Assembly (NCBI GenBank): GCA_021850345.1
Contig: JAJZMN010000201.1
Coordinates: forward strand, 1-8,450
DNA: 8,450 nucleotides
Source of the DNA: Actinomycetes bacterium
GTDB lineage: Bacteria; Actinomycetota; Acidimicrobiia; Acidimicrobiales; RAAP-2
Reading direction: 5' to 3'
Numbering within the stretch: the stretch's first letter is position 1; the number at the start of each line of letters is the position of its first letter. The notes beneath the pieces are model-generated. The model was not told where the DNA came from, did no database searches, and saw only the letters and a list, made by a program, of their open reading frames with translations. The position numbers were made by a program, and so were the translations under genes. This document shows positions 5,926 to 8,450 of this stretch, piece by piece.

Positions 5926-7410
5926 CTACTCGGTTGGTGCCGCGGCCAGCAGCTCGTCCTGGCGGTCCGCCTCTCTGCGCACCGCGACGCCGGCAAGCAG
6001 GAGGTACACGAGGCCGCCGACCCCGATCCCGAGGTAGATGCTGAAGTCGGCGCCTCCTGCGTTGCTCGTCACTTCGTTCAGCCAGGTTGGCAGGTGGAAC
6101 GTGGCCGACAGGCCCGAGATCGCCGCGAACATCCCGACAAGCTGAGCGATGAGGGCGGGCCAGAAGAAGCCACCGTTGCGGTAGTAGAAGCTGTCGCGCC
6201 CCGTGCGCTGGAGCTGCTGGGGCAGGTACTTGAACCGCCGGAGTGCCCAGTCCACCAGGTAGATCGCGACCCATGGGGCGATCCAGACGATGACCACGTC
6301 GACGAAGTCGTGGAGGAACGAGGAGAACGACGTGCTCAGCACCGCGAAGATCGTGAACCCGAGGACGATCACCGAGTCGATCAGCACGGCCACATAGCGC
6401 TTGACTCTGAGGCCGAGCGCCTGGAGCGTGACACCGGAGGAGTAGAGGTCGAGGCCGTTGATCGCGAAGATCTGCAGGATCGCGAACACGAGGAACAGCA
6501 CCACGAACCACGACGGGATGATGTGCTGGTGCGCCAAGGCGCTGAACGTTGTGCCTGTGACGCCGACACCCTTGATGAAGGTGTAGACGGCGGCACCGAG
6601 AAGCATCACTGCGATCTCCGGCAGCGCCGTGGAGACGAAGACCCAGCCGACGATCGAGGACTTCTTGGCATCCGGGCGGCAGTACCGGGAGTAGTCGTTC
6701 CCGCACTCGGTCCAGCCGAGGCCCGAGAGCGTGATCGTGAAGGCCAGTCCCGCCAAGTACGTCTCCCAGCTGGCGCCGTGCGCGACGCCCGTCGTGGTGG
6801 CGTGCGGGATGGCGAACGCGAGCAAGATCGCGAAGATCGCCAGGAACGGGAGCGTCAGCCAGCGAAGGACCTTCACGATCGTGGCGTGGCCGAGGAAGGG
6901 AAGGACACCCTGGATCACGACGGCCACGACGACGAAGATGATCTTCGCCGGGTCTCCGGCACTGAAGCCCGCCTTCGCGGCGAGTGCCATGCCGGCCAGG
7001 ACGATCAGGAAGATGCCCTCGACTTCGAAGCCGAGCTGGGTGATCCAGTTGAAGAAGGCGATGATGCGCGATCCGTTGGGCCCGTATGCGGCACGGTTGG
7101 AGCCGAACACGGTCGTCCCGGCCTGCGGCCCTTGCAGGCTCGTCAGGCCGAGGATGAAGTACGACAAGTTGCCGAGCACGATGATCGACAGGGCCTGCCA
7201 GAACGTGAACCCGAAGGTCATCAAGATGGCGCCGTAGATGAAGTACTCGATCTGGACGCTCGCGCCGGCCCACATCCCGCCGACCGCACGCGGAGAGGCC
7301 CAGCGCTCGCTCAGCTTGATGTAGTCGACGCCGTGGGTCTCGATATGGAAGGCCTCGTCGGTCTCGGGTTCTTTCCCGATCGACGTGTTCTCCTCCAGAG
7401 CCGTGGTCAT
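5926..7410 (-). CDS. NCS1-family nucleobase:cation symporter (cytosine/purine permease)
   Basis: A 494-aa integral membrane protein with about 12 hydrophobic segments (roughly 53-70, 73-92, 120-145, 157-177, 184-204, 216-236, 256-280, 299-321, 335-362, 368-388, 414-436, 456-476). This matches nucleobase:cation symporter-1 proteins in length and topology. Family features include the A-V-G-G-M-W-A-G-A-S segment at TM1 (42-51), G-P-Q-A-G-T at 94-99 after TM2, N-R-A-A-Y-G-P-N-G (105-113), and W-T-E-C-G-N-D-Y-S-R-Y (233-243), the D-Y-S-R-Y block typical of cytosine/purine permeases. It would import a nucleobase or related heterocycle (cytosine, purine, possibly allantoin or hydantoin) with a cation across the cytoplasmic membrane. 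ATG 7410 has a good GAGG ribosome binding site 7 nt away. The convergent phosphoribosyltransferase suggests the imported substrate is a salvageable base. Substrate is inferred, family is firm. Confidence 0.93.
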   Translation of the reverse strand: MTTALEENTSIGKEPETDEAFHIETHGVDYIKLSERWASPRAVGGMWAGASVQIEYFIYGAILMTFGFTFWQALSIIVLGNLSYFILGLTSLQGPQAGTTVFGSNRAAYGPNGSRIIAFFNWITQLGFEVEGIFLIVLAGMALAAKAGFSAGDPAKIIFVVVAVVIQGVLPFLGHATIVKVLRWLTLPFLAIFAILLAFAIPHATTTGVAHGASWETYLAGLAFTITLSGLGWTECGNDYSRYCRPDAKKSSIVGWVFVSTALPEIAVMLLGAAVYTFIKGVGVTGTTFSALAHQHIIPSWFVVLFLVFAILQIFAINGLDLYSSGVTLQALGLRVKRYVAVLIDSVIVLGFTIFAVLSTSFSSFLHDFVDVVIVWIAPWVAIYLVDWALRRFKYLPQQLQRTGRDSFYYRNGGFFWPALIAQLVGMFAAISGLSATFHLPTWLNEVTSNAGGADFSIYLGIGVGGLVYLLLAGVAVRREADRQDELLAAAPTE

Positions 7411-7413
7411 ATG

Positions 7414-7421
7414 CCCCCCTC
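7414..7421 (-). promoter_or_regulatory. Ribosome binding site of the permease gene
   Basis: The minus strand reads GAGGGGGG, with the GAGG core 7 nt from ATG 7410. It is the only strong Shine-Dalgarno in the window and fixes the permease start. It contrasts with the SD-less starts of the sugar genes. Confidence 0.75.
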
Positions 7422-7441
7422 AGGTCAACCGGTCGCTCCGC

Positions 7442-7447
7442 ACGATA
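7442..7447 (-). promoter_or_regulatory. Candidate -10 box for the permease gene
   Basis: The minus strand reads TATCGT (TAnnnT), 31 nt upstream of ATG 7410. This would leave a leader of about 25 nt that includes the Shine-Dalgarno. No clear -35. The 140-bp gap 7411-7550 holds no gene and no convincing terminator hairpin. Confidence 0.3.
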
Positions 7448-7550
7448 CGTGTCGCGCCGGCTCGCGTCTTCCGGAATCCTACGACGACTGTGTGGACCAG
7501 CGAGGGACCGTCGGGCGTCGCTTCGTGACGGCTGCTCTGCACGGACGCGC

Positions 7551-8450
7551 TCAGCTCGTCGAGGTGGAGGAGTTGGTGCCTGTAGGCGCCGGCATGTTCG
7601 TGCCCGACGTCCCGTTCGAGGGGGCCGCCCCACTTGCCGGCCCCGCTGTGGCGCCTTTCGCCGGAGGATCGGTGCTCGCGGATGTCGAGACCTGAGCAGG
7701 CGCCGCTGTGGCCGAGCTTGCTGTGGGCCGAGCGGGCGCCGCTGTGGCCGAGCTGACTGTGGGCTGACCGAGGGGGTCAAGGAAGACGACGGTGAGCGCT
7801 GCGGTGTCAGAGGGCTCGAGGACCTGGACTTCTGCGACGAAGTTCGGTGGCAGGCTCCAGGGGAGGCCGTCGGAGGGGCCGCTCGTTCCAGCGATCTGGG
7901 TGACCGAACCACGGAAGAGATAGTCGACCGCGCCCGACGTCGTGGGGCTAGCGCCTGTGGGGCCGCCGAAGGGACGCGAGACGAGCGAGCCGACGAGGCG
8001 CCACTCGTTTCCTGTCTGCGTGGTCATGTCGACGGCGAGGATCGAGCCGCCCTCCGCCAGGCAGGTACCGATCTTGACGTGGACCGGCGCGCTGGACCCC
8101 GCCGTCGCGTTCACCGAGGCTGTGCTCGAGAAGCTCGGTGAGGTGCTCTGTGACGTGAGCGGGACTGTGCCGGTGCTCAAGATTGCGTCGAGGACCGACG
8201 AGCTGAGTGGCGGCACGGATGTCGGCTTGGTGACCCCGGGGAACCCAGGAACCCCCGTGCAGCTGCCGATCGGCAACGTGAAGCCGTGTCCGCCGGCCAC
8301 CGACGTCCCCGACGTGCTCGTGCTCGACGACCCGCTGCCCGACGACGTGCTCGTGCCCGACGACCCGCTGCCCGACGACGTGCTCGTGCTCGACGACCCG
8401 GTACCCGACGACGCGCTCGTGCCCGACGACGTGCTCGTGCCCGACGACGT
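7551..8450 (-). CDS. Low-complexity, probably exported protein of unknown function (5' end outside window)
   Basis: The frame is open from the right window edge to TGA 7551-7553 (299 residues); the N-terminus is missing, so signal peptide and start are not visible. Visible residues 1-50 are only Ser, Thr and Gly with a single Ala, encoded by tandem repeats. Residues about 51-230 alternate hydrophobic and small polar residues as in beta-sandwich proteins. They include H-V-K-I-G-T-C (124-130), G-N-E-W-R-L-V-G-S-L-V (147-157), D-Y-L-F-R-G-S-V (176-183) and F-V-A-E-V-Q-V-L-E-P (204-213). There are two cysteines, at 64 and 130. Residues about 232-299 are an Ala/Ser/Thr/Pro tail with a duplicated 12-residue unit. 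No membrane anchor or LPxTG motif is visible in this part. I recognise no family. The composition suggests an extracytoplasmic, possibly O-glycosylated protein (inference). The opposite strand is also open from 7924 to the edge, but its product is less protein-like. Confidence 0.68.
   Translation of the reverse strand, partial: TSSGTSTSSGTSASSGTGSSSTSTSSGSGSSGTSTSSGSGSSSTSTSGTSVAGGHGFTLPIGSCTGVPGFPGVTKPTSVPPLSSSVLDAILSTGTVPLTSQSTSPSFSSTASVNATAGSSAPVHVKIGTCLAEGGSILAVDMTTQTGNEWRLVGSLVSRPFGGPTGASPTTSGAVDYLFRGSVTQIAGTSGPSDGLPWSLPPNFVAEVQVLEPSDTAALTVVFLDPLGQPTVSSATAAPARPTASSATAAPAQVSTSASTDPPAKGATAGPASGAAPSNGTSGTNMPAPTGTNSSTSTS
7694..7765 (-). repeat. 36-bp tandem duplication in the Ala/Ser/Thr/Pro tail
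   Basis: Two head-to-tail 36-bp units (7694-7729 and 7730-7765) differ at 4 positions. They encode a 12-residue unit containing S-A-T-A-A-P-A followed by R-P-T-A-S or Q-V-S-T-S. The period is a multiple of three, so copy-number change preserves the frame. Confidence 0.85.
8308..8450 (-). repeat. 33-bp / 18-bp tandem repeats encoding a Ser/Thr/Gly segment
   Basis: On the plus strand an 18-bp unit, cccgacgacgtgctcgtg, alternates with a 15-bp unit, cccgacgacccgctg or ctcgacgacccgctg. This gives 33-bp composites at 8338-8370 and 8371-8403, a 30-bp variant at 8308-8337, then 18-bp units from 8404 to the edge. The array continues out of the window. All steps are multiples of three and keep the minus-strand frame open; translated, it is only Ser, Thr, Gly and one Ala. 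Confidence 0.88.

Noticed and set aside
7422..7429. TTGACC (minus strand) upstream of the permease as a -35 box
   Set aside because: A normal 17-bp spacer would put the -10 inside the coding region, where no TAnnnT is found.
6094..7695. 533-codon plus-strand ORF opposite the permease
   Set aside because: Its Asp/Glu/Arg/His-rich composition is the mirror of hydrophobic codons in the membrane protein on the other strand.
5627..7912. 761-codon minus-strand ORF across the permease
   Set aside because: It lies in another frame of the permease, reads as Arg/Pro/Ala-rich sequence without domain structure, and spans the promoter region. It is a high-GC shadow.
1..8450. Defence system, CRISPR array, prophage or insertion sequence
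   Set aside because: No nuclease, transposase, integrase, spaced repeats or terminal inverted repeats were seen. The only repeats are in-frame coding repeats at the right end.

Overview
The window is high-GC bacterial DNA with dense genes and third codon positions dominated by G/C. It has several starts with no Shine-Dalgarno but a TAnnnT -10 box 6-8 nt upstream, the arrangement expected of leaderless transcripts. This fits an actinomycete-type (Actinomycetota) chromosome. That assignment is inferred from composition and start architecture, not from a marker gene. No rRNA, tRNA, CRISPR array, transposase or phage gene was recognised.

Left half (1-5200) is part of a cell-surface polysaccharide locus. 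Three minus-strand genes read leftward from about 3800: a 548-aa methyltransferase/glycosyltransferase fusion (2152-3798), a 308-aa rhamnosyltransferase-like GT2 enzyme (1176-2102), and a second methyltransferase/glycosyltransferase fusion (1179 to the left edge, 3' end outside the window) that overlaps the previous stop by an ATGA. A fourth, divergent glycosyltransferase (3992-5200, plus) starts across a 193-bp intergenic region. The two fusion proteins are clear paralogs with reciprocal damage. The first keeps the SAM-binding loop but has lost the glycosyltransferase acidic motif; the second keeps the acidic motif but has lost the SAM-binding loop. This is the most interesting observation in the window.

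Middle-right (5272-7410) is a nucleobase salvage pair transcribed convergently: a plus-strand phosphoribosyltransferase (5272-5907) and a minus-strand NCS1-family nucleobase permease (5926-7410), with only 18 bp between their stops. The permease would import a purine or pyrimidine base and the transferase would trap it as a nucleotide.

Right edge (7551-8450) holds the 3' part of a minus-strand gene for a low-complexity, probably exported protein. A Ser/Thr/Gly-only segment encoded by 33-bp tandem repeats is followed by a roughly 130-residue beta-rich region with no recognised family, then an Ala/Ser/Thr/Pro tail carrying a 36-bp tandem duplication.

Several very long ORFs lie antisense to these genes (for example 5627-7912 minus and 2491-3855 plus). 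They are high-GC shadows and are not annotated.
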